DNA of 64,000 nucleotides, from assembly GCA_016703895.1 (NCBI GenBank), contig JADJBE010000001.1:435501-499500 (forward strand). Reading direction: 5' to 3'. A model generated the notes under the pieces. It was not told the origin of the DNA. It made no database searches and saw nothing but the letters and a program-made list of their open reading frames with translations. The DNA is from Pseudomonadota bacterium (GTDB lineage Bacteria > Pseudomonadota > Gammaproteobacteria > Steroidobacterales > Steroidobacteraceae). Every line of letters starts with the position of its first letter. Positions within the stretch are counted from its first letter, which is position 1. The translations under genes were made by a program, and so were the position numbers. Below are positions 52,511 to 61,677 of the stretch, in pieces.

Positions 52511-53688
52511 TCACAACGACCTTGAGATCACCTCTTTCATGATCTCGTTAGTGCCACCATAGATCCGCTGCACACGCGAGTCGGTGAACATGCGGCAGAC
52601 CAGATACTCGTTCATGTAACCGTAACCACCGTGCAACTGCACGCACTCATCGATCACCTGCTGCTGCATATCGGTGACCCACCACTTGGCCATCGATGCG
52701 GTCTCGGTGTCGAGCGTCCCGTCGGCAACTTGCTGGATGCACCGATCGACAAACACCCGCGCGACGCGCGTGATGGTCGCGACCTCGGCTAACTGAAACG
52801 TGAGTTCTGAAACTCACCAATGGCCTTGCCAAACGCTTTGCGCTCCTTGATGTAGCGTGCGGTTTCCGCCACGGCACCCTCCATCGCCGCCACCCCGCAC
52901 ACGGCAATCGTCGCGCGCTCGTACGGCAGGTCGCCCATCATCTGATACATCCCGCGGCCTTCTTCACCGCCCAACAGACAGTCGGCCGGGACGCGCACGT
53001 TCTCGAAGAACAACTCCGCGGTGTCCTGCGCCGGCATGCCCATCTTGTCGAGCACGCGCCCGACACGATAGCCCTCGAGGCCTTGTGTTTCGACCATCAG
53101 TATCGACAAGCCCTTTTTGCGATCGTCTGGATTTGTGCGCACGACCAACATCAACAGATCAGCGCTGCCGCCGTTGGTGATGAATATCTTGGAACCGTTG
53201 ATGACGTAGTGGTCGCCCTCGCGTACGGCTCGCGTGCGAATGCCTTGCAGGTCAGAACCGGCGCCGGGCTCCGTCATCGCGATGGCGCCAATCAGATCGC
53301 CACTGGCCATGCGCGGGAGCCAACGCTGCTTATGCGCCTCCGTGCCGTAATTGAGCACGTAATGGGCGCAGATGCTGTGCACGCCCTGCCCAAAGCCTGA
53401 AAGCGCACGGCGCGCAAGCTCTTGATATAGGACGCATTCATGGCGGAAATCCCCGCCGCCACCGCCATACTCGGTTGGCACGTCGAGGAGCAGGAGCCCG
53501 GTGGCACCCGCGAGGCGCCAGACTTCCCGATCGACATGATGTTGCGCGCGCCAGCGTGCGTCATGCGGCAGCATTTCCTTCTCGACGAAGCGCGCCGCCG
53601 TATCGCGAAATGCGCGCAACTCGTCGTCCATCCACGGAGATTCATAGTCTTGCAACACACTAACCTCAGGTTTGCCTGCCGCCATCAT
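52511..53688 (-). CDS. Acyl-CoA dehydrogenase, one-base frameshift
   Basis: Acyl-CoA dehydrogenase of about 390 residues once repaired. The N-terminal frame (52789-53688) has the FAD-binding AMTEPGAGSDLQGI, FITNGGSADLLMLV and the YIKERKAFGKAIGEFQ signature; the C-terminal frame (52511-52756) has VQLHGGYGYMNEYLV with the catalytic Glu region RIYGGTNEIMKEVISR. Adding one C near 52794 joins them through FQLAEVATITRVARVFVD. The ATG at 53688 or 53685 is preceded by AAGG. It catalyses alpha-beta desaturation of an acyl-CoA. It is divergent from hmgA by 42 bases. Confidence 0.88.
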
Positions 53689-53730
53689 ACCGGCCTTGTG
53701 AATGGTTTCATTTGAAACTAAATTAGAGCG

Positions 53731-54858
53731 ATGCGTCGCTATTTCCAATTTCCCAAGGTCGAGGGCGAGGCGTCACGCCAGGCACACGCGGACCTGCCGG
53801 GCGGAACCTACGAACGCGAGATCGGCAAGGAGGGGTTCTTTGGTCCGGCGTCGCATCTCTACCATCGCCACCCGCCGACCGGCTGGACTGCCTTCGAGGG
53901 TCCGCTACAGCCGCATGCGTTCGATCTGACGCGCGCGACGGCGACGCACCGCTCGCCTTGGGAGTCCCCCGTGCTGCTGCACAACGCGGCGGTGCAAATA
54001 CGATATTGGCGGCTCAATGACAACATGCCGATGCTCATGCGCAACGGCGACGGCGATCAACTCCTGTTCCTGCATGCCGGTGGCGGCGAGTTCTATTGTG
54101 ACTTCGGGCATCTCAGCCTAACCACCGGGGACTACGTCGTGATCCCTCGCGGTACCATGTGGCGCATCGAAACCAATAGTCCGATGGAGCTGCTGATGGT
54201 CGAGGCCAGCAACTCGAGCTACACGCTCCCTGACAAAGGACTGCTGGGACCCCATGCGATCTTCGATCCGGCGATGCTCGACACACCGCGGATCAATGCT
54301 CGATTCAGCGCGCAGCAGAGCGACACGACGCCGTGGCAGGTCGAGGTCAAGCGCCGCGATGCAGTATCGCGCATCAGCTACCCTTTCAATCCACTCGACG
54401 CGGTGGGCTGGCACGGCGATCTCTCGGTCGTGCGCATCAATGTTCGCGACATCCGGCCGCTGATGAGCCATCGCTACCACCTGCCGCCCTCGGCCCACAC
54501 CACTTTTGTGGCTGGACGTTTCGTCGTCTGTACCTTTGTGCCGCGGCCGTTCGAGACCGACTCCGGCGCGCTTAAAGTGCCTTTCTTCCACAACAACGAT
54601 GACTATGACGAAGTCATTTTCTATCACGCCGGCAACTTTTTCAGCCGCGACAACATCCATCCCGGCATGGCTACGCTGCATCCGGCCGGATTCACCCACG
54701 GTCCACATCCCAAGGCACTCGGCAAAGCGCTAAAGCAAGACAAGCTGGCAACCGACGAGTACGCAGTGATGATCGACACGCGCGATCCGCTCGAAATCGG
54801 TGCCCCGGCACGCGCGCTTGAATGGGCCGGTTACGTGGATAGCTGGAAAGGCGGTTGA
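53731..54858 (+). CDS. hmgA: Homogentisate 1,2-dioxygenase
   Basis: A 375-residue cupin-fold non-heme iron dioxygenase of the short homogentisate dioxygenase group. The N-terminal cupin segment includes FLHAGGGEFYCDFG; the C-terminal domain carries the iron ligands in FFHNNDDYDEVIFYHAG (Glu) and LHPAGFTHGPHPKA (His residues). It opens the ring of homogentisate, giving maleylacetoacetate, in tyrosine and phenylacetate-type degradation. fahA follows four bases downstream. It lies 42 bases from the divergent acyl-CoA dehydrogenase, sharing a promoter region. Confidence 0.92.
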   Translation: MRRYFQFPKVEGEASRQAHADLPGGTYEREIGKEGFFGPASHLYHRHPPTGWTAFEGPLQPHAFDLTRATATHRSPWESPVLLHNAAVQIRYWRLNDNMPMLMRNGDGDQLLFLHAGGGEFYCDFGHLSLTTGDYVVIPRGTMWRIETNSPMELLMVEASNSSYTLPDKGLLGPHAIFDPAMLDTPRINARFSAQQSDTTPWQVEVKRRDAVSRISYPFNPLDAVGWHGDLSVVRINVRDIRPLMSHRYHLPPSAHTTFVAGRFVVCTFVPRPFETDSGALKVPFFHNNDDYDEVIFYHAGNFFSRDNIHPGMATLHPAGFTHGPHPKALGKALKQDKLATDEYAVMIDTRDPLEIGAPARALEWAGYVDSWKGG

Positions 54859-54862
54859 GCAG

Positions 54863-55861
54863 ATGAAGCTTTCGACCTTGCGACGCGGCGGACGGGACGG
54901 CACATTGGTAGTTGTCAGCCGGGACTTGGCACGCTGCTGCGAGGTCGGCGATATAGCGGCAACGCTGCAACACGCGCTGGACCGCTGGGACCAGCTTGAA
55001 CCGCAGTTGCGCGCCGTATCTGACCAACTCAATGAGTCGTCAGCCGGCGGCGGCAACCTGACTGGCGTGACGCCGTTCGACCCGGAGCACTGCGCCGCAC
55101 CTATGCCGCGTGCCTATCAATGGGTAGATGGTAGTGCCTATGTCAACCATGTCGAGCTGGTGCGCAAAGCGCGCGGCGCCACCATGCCTGAGTCGTTCTG
55201 GACCGATCCGCTGGTTTATCAGGGTGGCTCGGACAACCTGCTGGGACCACGGGACGACGTGCCCTTTCCGAGCGAAGAGTTCGGCATCGATCTCGAGGCG
55301 GAGGTGGCAATCATCACCGGCGACACGCCGATGGGCACCGCCAGCGTCGCGGCAGACCGCTACATCCGTCTGCTTACCATCGTCAACGACTGGTCGCTGA
55401 GAAATCTGATACCCGGGGAGCTCGCCAAGGGCTTTGGCTTCTACCAGTCGAAGCCGGCAACATCGTTTGCACCAGTCGTCGTGACACCCGACGAGCTGGG
55501 TGCGCAGTGGCGCGACTTCCGCATCCACCGACCCTTGGTGAGTCACATAAACAATCGATTGTTAGGCCAGCCGAACGCGGGTGTCGACATGACGTTTGGC
55601 TTCGACCGCCTGCTCGAGCACATCGCCCGAACGCGCAAACTGGGTGCCGGCACAATCGTCGGCTCGGGCACGGTCTCCAATTACGACCGCAGCCAGGGGT
55701 CGAGCTGTCTGGCCGAAGTGCGCACGCTCGAGCAGATCGAGCACGGTGCAGCGCAAACAGCTTTCCTCCGCTTTGGCGATCACGTCAGAATCGAAATGCT
55801 GGACGACAGCGGGCGCAGCATTTTCGGCGCGCTCGATAACCGCGTGGTGTGCAGCACTTGA
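54863..55861 (+). CDS. Fumarylacetoacetase-family hydrolase
   Basis: A 332-residue FAH-fold hydrolase. The metal site pattern is visible in SEEFGIDLEAEVAIITG and the catalytic segment IVNDWSLRNLIPGELAKGFGF followed by KPATSFAPVVVTPDELG. It completes the homogentisate pathway by splitting fumarylacetoacetate to fumarate and acetoacetate. The ATG at 54863 lies four bases after hmgA; an upstream start at 54800 would overlap hmgA without support. No maiA (maleylacetoacetate isomerase) gene follows. Confidence 0.9.
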   Translation: MKLSTLRRGGRDGTLVVVSRDLARCCEVGDIAATLQHALDRWDQLEPQLRAVSDQLNESSAGGGNLTGVTPFDPEHCAAPMPRAYQWVDGSAYVNHVELVRKARGATMPESFWTDPLVYQGGSDNLLGPRDDVPFPSEEFGIDLEAEVAIITGDTPMGTASVAADRYIRLLTIVNDWSLRNLIPGELAKGFGFYQSKPATSFAPVVVTPDELGAQWRDFRIHRPLVSHINNRLLGQPNAGVDMTFGFDRLLEHIARTRKLGAGTIVGSGTVSNYDRSQGSSCLAEVRTLEQIEHGAAQTAFLRFGDHVRIEMLDDSGRSIFGALDNRVVCST

Positions 55862-55984
55862 GCCGGCTGGCCGCGCGGGTACAGTAGCCGCATGCGCAAT
55901 AGCTATCGTGATGGCCGCTTACCTGCAATGGTCGCGACGCGCTATCCTTAGGACCTCTACCGACAGATAGGGAGCGCAAACACC

Positions 55985-56659
55985 ATGGGCGACTTTCTGA
56001 CGCTGATGGCACGGGATGGCCACGAGTTCAGCGCCTACATGGCCAAGCCGACGGGTGCCGCCAAGGGTGCGGTCGTCGTTCTACAGGAGATCTTTGGCGT
56101 GAACAGCCACATCCGCGCAGTCGTAGACGGCTACGCGAAGGCCGGGTACCTCACCATCGCGCCGGCTCTGTTCGACCGCGTACGGCGTGGTATCGAGCTG
56201 GGGTACTCGGACGCCGAGATTCAAACCGGCCGTGGCTACATGATGCAAGTCAAGCCGGCGCAGTTCCAGGCCGACGTTGCAGCGGCATTGGCAGTTGTCA
56301 AACACAGCGGACGCGTGGGTGTGCTGGGTTTTTGCTGGGGTGGCACCGTGGCATACGTCGCGGCGTGCGAGCTACCAATAAGTTGCGCGGTTGCCTACTA
56401 CGGTGGCGGTATCGTCAATTTTCTGGAGCGCTCGCCGCGAGTGCCGGTGCTGTATCACTTCGGCGAACGCGACGCGCATATTCCGCGCGACAATATCGAC
56501 AAGATCCAGGCCGCGGATCCCAACGGAATAGTCCATCTATATTCCGCTGGTCACGGCTTCAATTGCACCGATCGCGCGGACTATGACGCCGAGAGTGCAT
56601 CACTCGCGCTAACTCGCAGTTTGGCTTTTTTCGCGCGGCACCTTGACCCGAAGCACTAA
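55985..56659 (+). CDS. Dienelactone hydrolase-family protein
   Basis: An alpha/beta hydrolase of 224 residues. The nucleophile is Cys rather than Ser, in VLGFCWGGTVAY, as in carboxymethylenebutenolidase; the Asp is in FGERDAHIP and the His in SAGHGFNC. QEIFGVNSHIRAV and the family's N-terminal substrate loop are present. It may hydrolyse a lactone from an aromatic breakdown pathway, but no beta-ketoadipate genes lie nearby. AGGGAG lies about ten bases before the ATG. It follows fahA by 123 bases. Confidence 0.9.
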   Translation: MGDFLTLMARDGHEFSAYMAKPTGAAKGAVVVLQEIFGVNSHIRAVVDGYAKAGYLTIAPALFDRVRRGIELGYSDAEIQTGRGYMMQVKPAQFQADVAAALAVVKHSGRVGVLGFCWGGTVAYVAACELPISCAVAYYGGGIVNFLERSPRVPVLYHFGERDAHIPRDNIDKIQAADPNGIVHLYSAGHGFNCTDRADYDAESASLALTRSLAFFARHLDPKH

Positions 56660-56688
56660 GCAACCACCTAGTCAGGACATCTCCCATT

Positions 56689-58143
56689 ATGAAGCTGGAA
56701 GACCCATCACTACTGCGCACGGCATGCCTGATCGACGGCCAGTGGGTTGGCGCGAACTCGCTCAAGACGACCGAGGTCCTCAACCCGGCGACGGGTGTTA
56801 GCCTCGGCACAGTACCGATGGCGGGTGCGCCGGAGACGCGGCGCGCAATCGAAGCGGCACACCGCGCATTGCCCGCTTGGGCGAAGAAAACCGCCAAGGA
56901 GCGCGCTAACATTCTGCGCCGCTGGTATGAACTGATGTTGCTGAATCAGAGCGACCTGGCGACATTGATGACCGCCGAGCAGGGTAAACCACTGGCCGAG
57001 TCGAAAGGCGAAATTCTGTACGCTGCGTCGTTCATCGAATGGTTTGCCGAAGAAGCCAAGCGCGTTTATGGCGATGTGATCCCAGGTCATCAGGCCGACA
57101 AGCGCTTGTTAGTTCTGCGGCAACCGATCGGCGTCGTTGCGTCGATAACTCCGTGGAATTTCCCGGCGGCGATGATCACCCGCAAGGCCGGGCCAGCGCT
57201 GGCGGCGGGCTGCACGTTCGTTTGCAAGCCAGCGCTGCAGACGCCCTACTCCGCACTTGCGCTCGGTGAGCTGGCGCTGCGGGCCGGAGTTCCCGCGGGT
57301 GTGTTCAATGTCTTGACGGGCGAAGCCACCGCAATCGGCGGCGAGATGACCGCCTCCAAACTCGTGCGCAAACTGTCCTTCACCGGATCCACCAAGATCG
57401 GCAAGCTGCTGATGGCCCAGTGTGCGGAGACGGTCAAGAAGGTCTCCCTCGAGTTGGGCGGCAACGCACCGTTCATCGTGTTCGACGATGCCGATATCGA
57501 CGCGGCCGTACAAGGCGCTATCGCGAGCAAGTATCGCAACACCGGCCAAACCTGTGTCTGCGCCAATCGCTTGCTGATCCAGGATGGTATCTACGACGAG
57601 TTCGCGAAGCGGCTGGCTGTAGCGGTCAACAAGCTGCGAGTCGGTGACGGGCTGCTAGGGGAAACCGAGCAGGGGCCGCTGATCGATCAGGCGGCAGTCG
57701 AGAAAGTGGAACGACACATCGCTGATGCAACGGCGGCCGGCGCAAAAATTGCTGTCGGCGGCAAACGCCATGCGCTGGGCGGCACATTCTTCCAGCCGAC
57801 CATTTTGTTAGACGTCACACCGGCGATGGCGATCGCCCGGGAAGAAACCTTTGGCCCGGTGGCGCCTCTTTTTCGCTTCCGTGATGAGAGCGCAGCGATA
57901 CAGATGGCTAACGACACGGAGTTTGGTCTCGCCGCCTATCTCTACACGCGGGACCTCGCACGATCCTGGCGCGTCTCGGAGGCGCTGGAGTACGGCATCG
58001 TCGGCCTCAACACGGGCATCATCTCGACCGAGGTCGCCCCGTTCGGTGGCATGAAGGAATCAGGCATCGGGCGCGAAGGCTCCAAGTACGGCATATTCGA
58101 ATTCACCGAAATGAAATACGTCTGCGTCGGCGGCATCGATTGA
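56689..58143 (+). CDS. gabD: Succinate-semialdehyde dehydrogenase-like aldehyde dehydrogenase
   Basis: An aldehyde dehydrogenase of 484 residues, usual for GabD. The cofactor loop TPWNFPAAMITRKAGPALAAG, the LELGGNAPFIVFDDAD catalytic-Glu segment and NTGQTCVCANRLL with the nucleophile Cys are all intact, as is the C-terminal PFGGMKESGIGREG. It oxidises succinic or a similar semialdehyde with NAD(P). The stop overlaps the start of the MFS transporter (TTGA). It lies 29 bases after the dienelactone hydrolase and shares its operon. Confidence 0.9.
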   Translation: MKLEDPSLLRTACLIDGQWVGANSLKTTEVLNPATGVSLGTVPMAGAPETRRAIEAAHRALPAWAKKTAKERANILRRWYELMLLNQSDLATLMTAEQGKPLAESKGEILYAASFIEWFAEEAKRVYGDVIPGHQADKRLLVLRQPIGVVASITPWNFPAAMITRKAGPALAAGCTFVCKPALQTPYSALALGELALRAGVPAGVFNVLTGEATAIGGEMTASKLVRKLSFTGSTKIGKLLMAQCAETVKKVSLELGGNAPFIVFDDADIDAAVQGAIASKYRNTGQTCVCANRLLIQDGIYDEFAKRLAVAVNKLRVGDGLLGETEQGPLIDQAAVEKVERHIADATAAGAKIAVGGKRHALGGTFFQPTILLDVTPAMAIAREETFGPVAPLFRFRDESAAIQMANDTEFGLAAYLYTRDLARSWRVSEALEYGIVGLNTGIISTEVAPFGGMKESGIGREGSKYGIFEFTEMKYVCVGGID

Positions 58144-59345
58144 GCACACAAGACGCGCGGTATCGCGGCCTGATCCCACTGCTAGCTGCCTGCAGCGCAG
58201 CGGGCGTCATCGGCAATTTTCTGCTGCTCCCCGCGCTGCCGGATATTGCGCTTACTTACGGCGTACCGACCCCGCAGGCGCAGCTTACCGTCACGATTTA
58301 CCTGGTCGCATTTGCCATTGGTGTCCTTTTCTCGGGCCCGTTGGCTGACCGTTACGGCCGCAAGCCGTTGCTGGCTGGCGGTATGTTGGTAGCTGCTGCA
58401 GCGTCAGCGATCGCGCTGGTCGCGCCGGATTTCTCGTGGTTTATCGTCGCGCGCTTCGTACAAGGGCTGGGCGCGGCAACCGGTGTCACGGTGTCCCGCG
58501 CCACCGTCGGTGATCTGTTCGCCGGCTCTGAAATGGCGCGCAAGATTGCGACGCTCACCATGGCGATGGTGGCCGGCACTGCTATGTCTCCCTACCTAGG
58601 TGGGCTGATCGCCGAGAATCTAGGCTGGCGCAACGGCTTCTGGTTCCTGTTTGCTGGATCGTCGATCATCGGTATTGCAATCCTCCGCTACCTACCCGAG
58701 ACACGCAGTCAGGGCGGCGCGGACAACAGCTTCGGTAAACTCTGGCGGGAATCACTCGCGGTGATCTCGCGGCCCGTCTTCCTTGCCTATGTGATTCAGG
58801 CGGGGATGGTGTACGCGCTGTTTCTGGTCTTTATCTCGGTAGCGCCGTTCGTCATGGCAACCTCTCTCGGTCGACCACCGTCGGACTTTGGCATCTACTA
58901 TCTGTTCTTGTCGGTCGGTTATTTTCTGGGCAACATGTATGTGTCCAAGTCGCGCGGTAGGTTGTCGGCTACGACCATGATGACTCGCGGCCTCGGACTG
59001 CAGTTCGTGTTCGCGGTCATCGCACTGGTCCTGGCACTGATGGGCTACGTCGATCCAATCTATGTCTTCGCGGCGCAGTTCCCGCTGTGTATTGGCCAGG
59101 GTCTGGCGCTGCCCAACATTATGGCTCGTGGCGTCGGCTTGGCACCCGGCTACACCGGAGTCGCCTCCAGCGTCATGGGATTTGGCCAGATCGCACTGTC
59201 AGCGTTGTGCCTGCAATTGATGAGTTTTGCGCCGGTAGATAGCTGGATTCCGATCCTTGTATTCTGCGTTGTGGTGGCTGCCATTGCCTGGGTGGCAGCG
59301 CTACTCTTGCAACGTGCCACTGAACCCCAAGCCCAAATCAGCTGA
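58140..59345 (+). CDS. MFS transporter, Bcr/CflA-like drug or metabolite exporter
   Basis: A 401-residue major-facilitator protein with 12 hydrophobic segments. The antiporter motif after segment two is LFSGPLADRYGRKPLLAGG, and VARFVQGLGAATGVTVSRATVGDLF is characteristic of the DHA1 Bcr/CflA group. The start is a TTG at 58140 overlapping the gabD stop. It may export pathway intermediates or a toxic aromatic; a dedicated drug role is not shown. After the stop, 59346-59535 contains no gene. Confidence 0.88.
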   Translation: MSTQDARYRGLIPLLAACSAAGVIGNFLLLPALPDIALTYGVPTPQAQLTVTIYLVAFAIGVLFSGPLADRYGRKPLLAGGMLVAAAASAIALVAPDFSWFIVARFVQGLGAATGVTVSRATVGDLFAGSEMARKIATLTMAMVAGTAMSPYLGGLIAENLGWRNGFWFLFAGSSIIGIAILRYLPETRSQGGADNSFGKLWRESLAVISRPVFLAYVIQAGMVYALFLVFISVAPFVMATSLGRPPSDFGIYYLFLSVGYFLGNMYVSKSRGRLSATTMMTRGLGLQFVFAVIALVLALMGYVDPIYVFAAQFPLCIGQGLALPNIMARGVGLAPGYTGVASSVMGFGQIALSALCLQLMSFAPVDSWIPILVFCVVVAAIAWVAALLLQRATEPQAQIS

Positions 59346-59389
59346 GCGCTTGTCAGCTGAGCAACTTGCCAGCCGAACAACCCGCAAAC

Positions 59390-59403
59390 GTGAACCGGTT
59401 CAC
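59390..59403. repeat. Perfect 14-bp palindrome in the gap before the signalling operon
   Basis: GTGAACCGGTTCAC is a perfect palindrome, 45 bases after the MFS stop and about 130 bases before the REC-GGDEF-EAL start. No T-run follows, so it is not a typical terminator; it could be an operator for the signalling operon. The rest of the gap 59346-59535 shows only a duplicated TCAGCTGAGC around the MFS stop. Confidence 0.5.
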
Positions 59404-59535
59404 GCTACGGTGCTGCGCTAGCTGCTGATCCGGCAACTGCCTGCCGTTGGCTGCGACAAACCTCGCAGTTCCTGCTCCCGAATCTATCGTGTTGTGTGCC
59501 GCGGCCGATACTGTCGCCGGGAGTCTGCGCGTCGC

Positions 59536-61677
59536 GTGACAGACAGGAGCGCCGCGCGCGTAGCTGCAGTGAATAAAGCTAAATCTGAACCGCTCGTACT
59601 ACTCGCGGACGATGATCCGACAGTGCGATTGCTCGCGACGCGCGCCTTGAGTGCGGCGGGATTTCGCGTGCACGCGGTCGGCGATGGCGCACTGGCAATC
59701 ACGGCGTTCGATCAACTGCAGCCGGACTGCGTCATCGTCGATGTGCAGATGCCCGAGATCGATGGGCTGGCGGTCTGTCGGCATGTTCGCCAAAGCGATC
59801 GACCGAACGTGCCGATCCTTGTCCTAACTGGTCAAGAAGATGTCGAATCGCTGCATCGCGCGTATGACGCGGGCGCCACTGACTTCGTCAACAAGCCGAT
59901 GCGCTGGCCGGTTCTGCCCTACCGATTGCAGTACCTGCTGCGCTCAGCCGCACTCACCGACGAGCTTCGGATCAGCCGGCACCGCACCCAGACCCTGCTC
60001 GATGGCATGCCGGACCAGATGTTCGTACTCGACAGCCGAGGCATGTTGATCGAAGAAGTGAATCGTTCCGAGACTGGCGGTTCCGCCACCTTCTTGCTGG
60101 GTTCCGGACGATGCATCGAGGACATCTTGCCGCCAGATGTGGCACGTGTCGCGCGCGAGAACTTGCACGTAGTGTTAGCCACCGGACAGCCGCAGACCTT
60201 CGAGTTTCAAACAGAGTCTGGTCGGCGGTCATCAGAGGTACGCTTCCTCGCACAGCCCAGCGGCAAAGTCCTCACGATCGTTCGCGACGTGAGTCAGCGA
60301 TATCACGCCGAGGAGCGTATCCGTCACCTCGCCTATTTCGACGGCGTGACCGGGCTGCCAAATCGGCAGTTGTTCGTACGCGAGTTGCGTCGCGCGATGC
60401 GCCAAGGCAAGCGCCAAGGCCGACTGGTAGCAGTATTGTATGTCGATCTGGATCGCTTCAAGCGGATCAACGACACCCTCGGACACAGCGTTGGCGACGC
60501 ATTGCTGAAGTCCGTCGCCAACCGGCTCGCCGAGGGTGTACGGCCCACTGACTACGTCGCCAAAGCGGGCGACGCAGACAACATGGCGGTGCAGCTGGCG
60601 CGACTAGGCGGTGACGAGTTTGTCGCACTGCTAACAGATATTGGGTCGCACGATCAGATCGGCGTCGTCGTCGATCGAATCAGAACATCTCTCACGGCGC
60701 CTTTCAGCTATGAAGGCCGCCAGTTCGTGATCACGCCGAGCATTGGCGTGGCGGTCTACCCCGCCGACGGCAACGATGTCGAAACACTGTTGATGCACGC
60801 GGATACTGCGATGTATCAGGCCAAGGACGCCGGCCGCAACACCGTACGTTTCTACGAGAAGGCGATGAACGCTCGCGCTCTCGATCGACTGGATCTCGAG
60901 GACGCGCTACGCATTGCTATCGAGAAGCAGGAACTGCGCCTGTTCTACCAACCAAAGTTTTCGCTCGAAACTGAAATGGTCACTGGCGCCGAGGCTTTGC
61001 TCCGCTGGCAGCATCCAGAGCGCGGCTGGATCTCTCCCGCCCAGTTCATTCCGTTGGCAGAAGAGACCGGACTGATCGTGCCGCTCGGCGCATGGGTCAT
61101 CGAAGAAGCCTGCCGAACGCTGCGTAGCTGGCAGAACGGGCCGCTCGCCGACCTGAAGGTCGCCATCAATCTGTCCGCCGAGCAAGTGGCGCGCACCAAC
61201 GTGGCTGAGCTGGTGTTGCAATCGCTGTGGCGCAACGGCTTGCGGCCGCAACAACTAGAGCTCGAGATTACCGAGAGCCTCCTGATGCGCGATATCGACA
61301 CCGCCAAGGCGATGTTGTGCACCTTGAAGGATGCCGGCGTCAGCCTGGCGATCGACGACTTCGGCACCGGCTACTCCTCACTAAGCTACCTGCGGCAGTT
61401 TCCGCTCGACTCCCTGAAAATCGATCGAAGCTTCGTACTCAATCTGCACAACGATCCCGATGATGCGGCCATCTGCGCAGCGATCATCGCCATGGCCAAG
61501 AAGCTCGGCCTGAAAACCGTTGCCGAAGGTATCGAACTCGAACAACAACGGCAGTTCCTGCGCGCGGCCGGCTGCGATGAGGGTCAAGGCTATCTCTTTG
61601 CGCGGCCGATGGCGGCAAACGATCTGCAGGAGCTATTACAAATGCCGCGACTGCGGCGAGGTACCCACGATGAATAA
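59536..61677 (+). CDS. Response regulator with REC, PAS-like, GGDEF and EAL domains
   Basis: A c-di-GMP turnover protein of about 713 residues. The receiver domain has LADDDPTVRLLA and Asp in CVIVDVQMPEIDG. A PAS-like linker leads to the diguanylate cyclase motif LARLGGDEFVALL, with no RxxD inhibitory site upstream, and an EAL phosphodiesterase domain with TGAEALLRW, NLSAEQ, LEITESLLM, DDFGTGYSSL and AEGIE all intact. No membrane segment. The start is uncertain; I used GTG 59536 with GGGAG upstream, GTG 59569 is an alternative. It overlaps the binding-protein gene by eight bases and is probably the output of the kinase two genes on. Confidence 0.92.
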   Translation: MTDRSAARVAAVNKAKSEPLVLLADDDPTVRLLATRALSAAGFRVHAVGDGALAITAFDQLQPDCVIVDVQMPEIDGLAVCRHVRQSDRPNVPILVLTGQEDVESLHRAYDAGATDFVNKPMRWPVLPYRLQYLLRSAALTDELRISRHRTQTLLDGMPDQMFVLDSRGMLIEEVNRSETGGSATFLLGSGRCIEDILPPDVARVARENLHVVLATGQPQTFEFQTESGRRSSEVRFLAQPSGKVLTIVRDVSQRYHAEERIRHLAYFDGVTGLPNRQLFVRELRRAMRQGKRQGRLVAVLYVDLDRFKRINDTLGHSVGDALLKSVANRLAEGVRPTDYVAKAGDADNMAVQLARLGGDEFVALLTDIGSHDQIGVVVDRIRTSLTAPFSYEGRQFVITPSIGVAVYPADGNDVETLLMHADTAMYQAKDAGRNTVRFYEKAMNARALDRLDLEDALRIAIEKQELRLFYQPKFSLETEMVTGAEALLRWQHPERGWISPAQFIPLAEETGLIVPLGAWVIEEACRTLRSWQNGPLADLKVAINLSAEQVARTNVAELVLQSLWRNGLRPQQLELEITESLLMRDIDTAKAMLCTLKDAGVSLAIDDFGTGYSSLSYLRQFPLDSLKIDRSFVLNLHNDPDDAAICAAIIAMAKKLGLKTVAEGIELEQQRQFLRAAGCDEGQGYLFARPMAANDLQELLQMPRLRRGTHDE

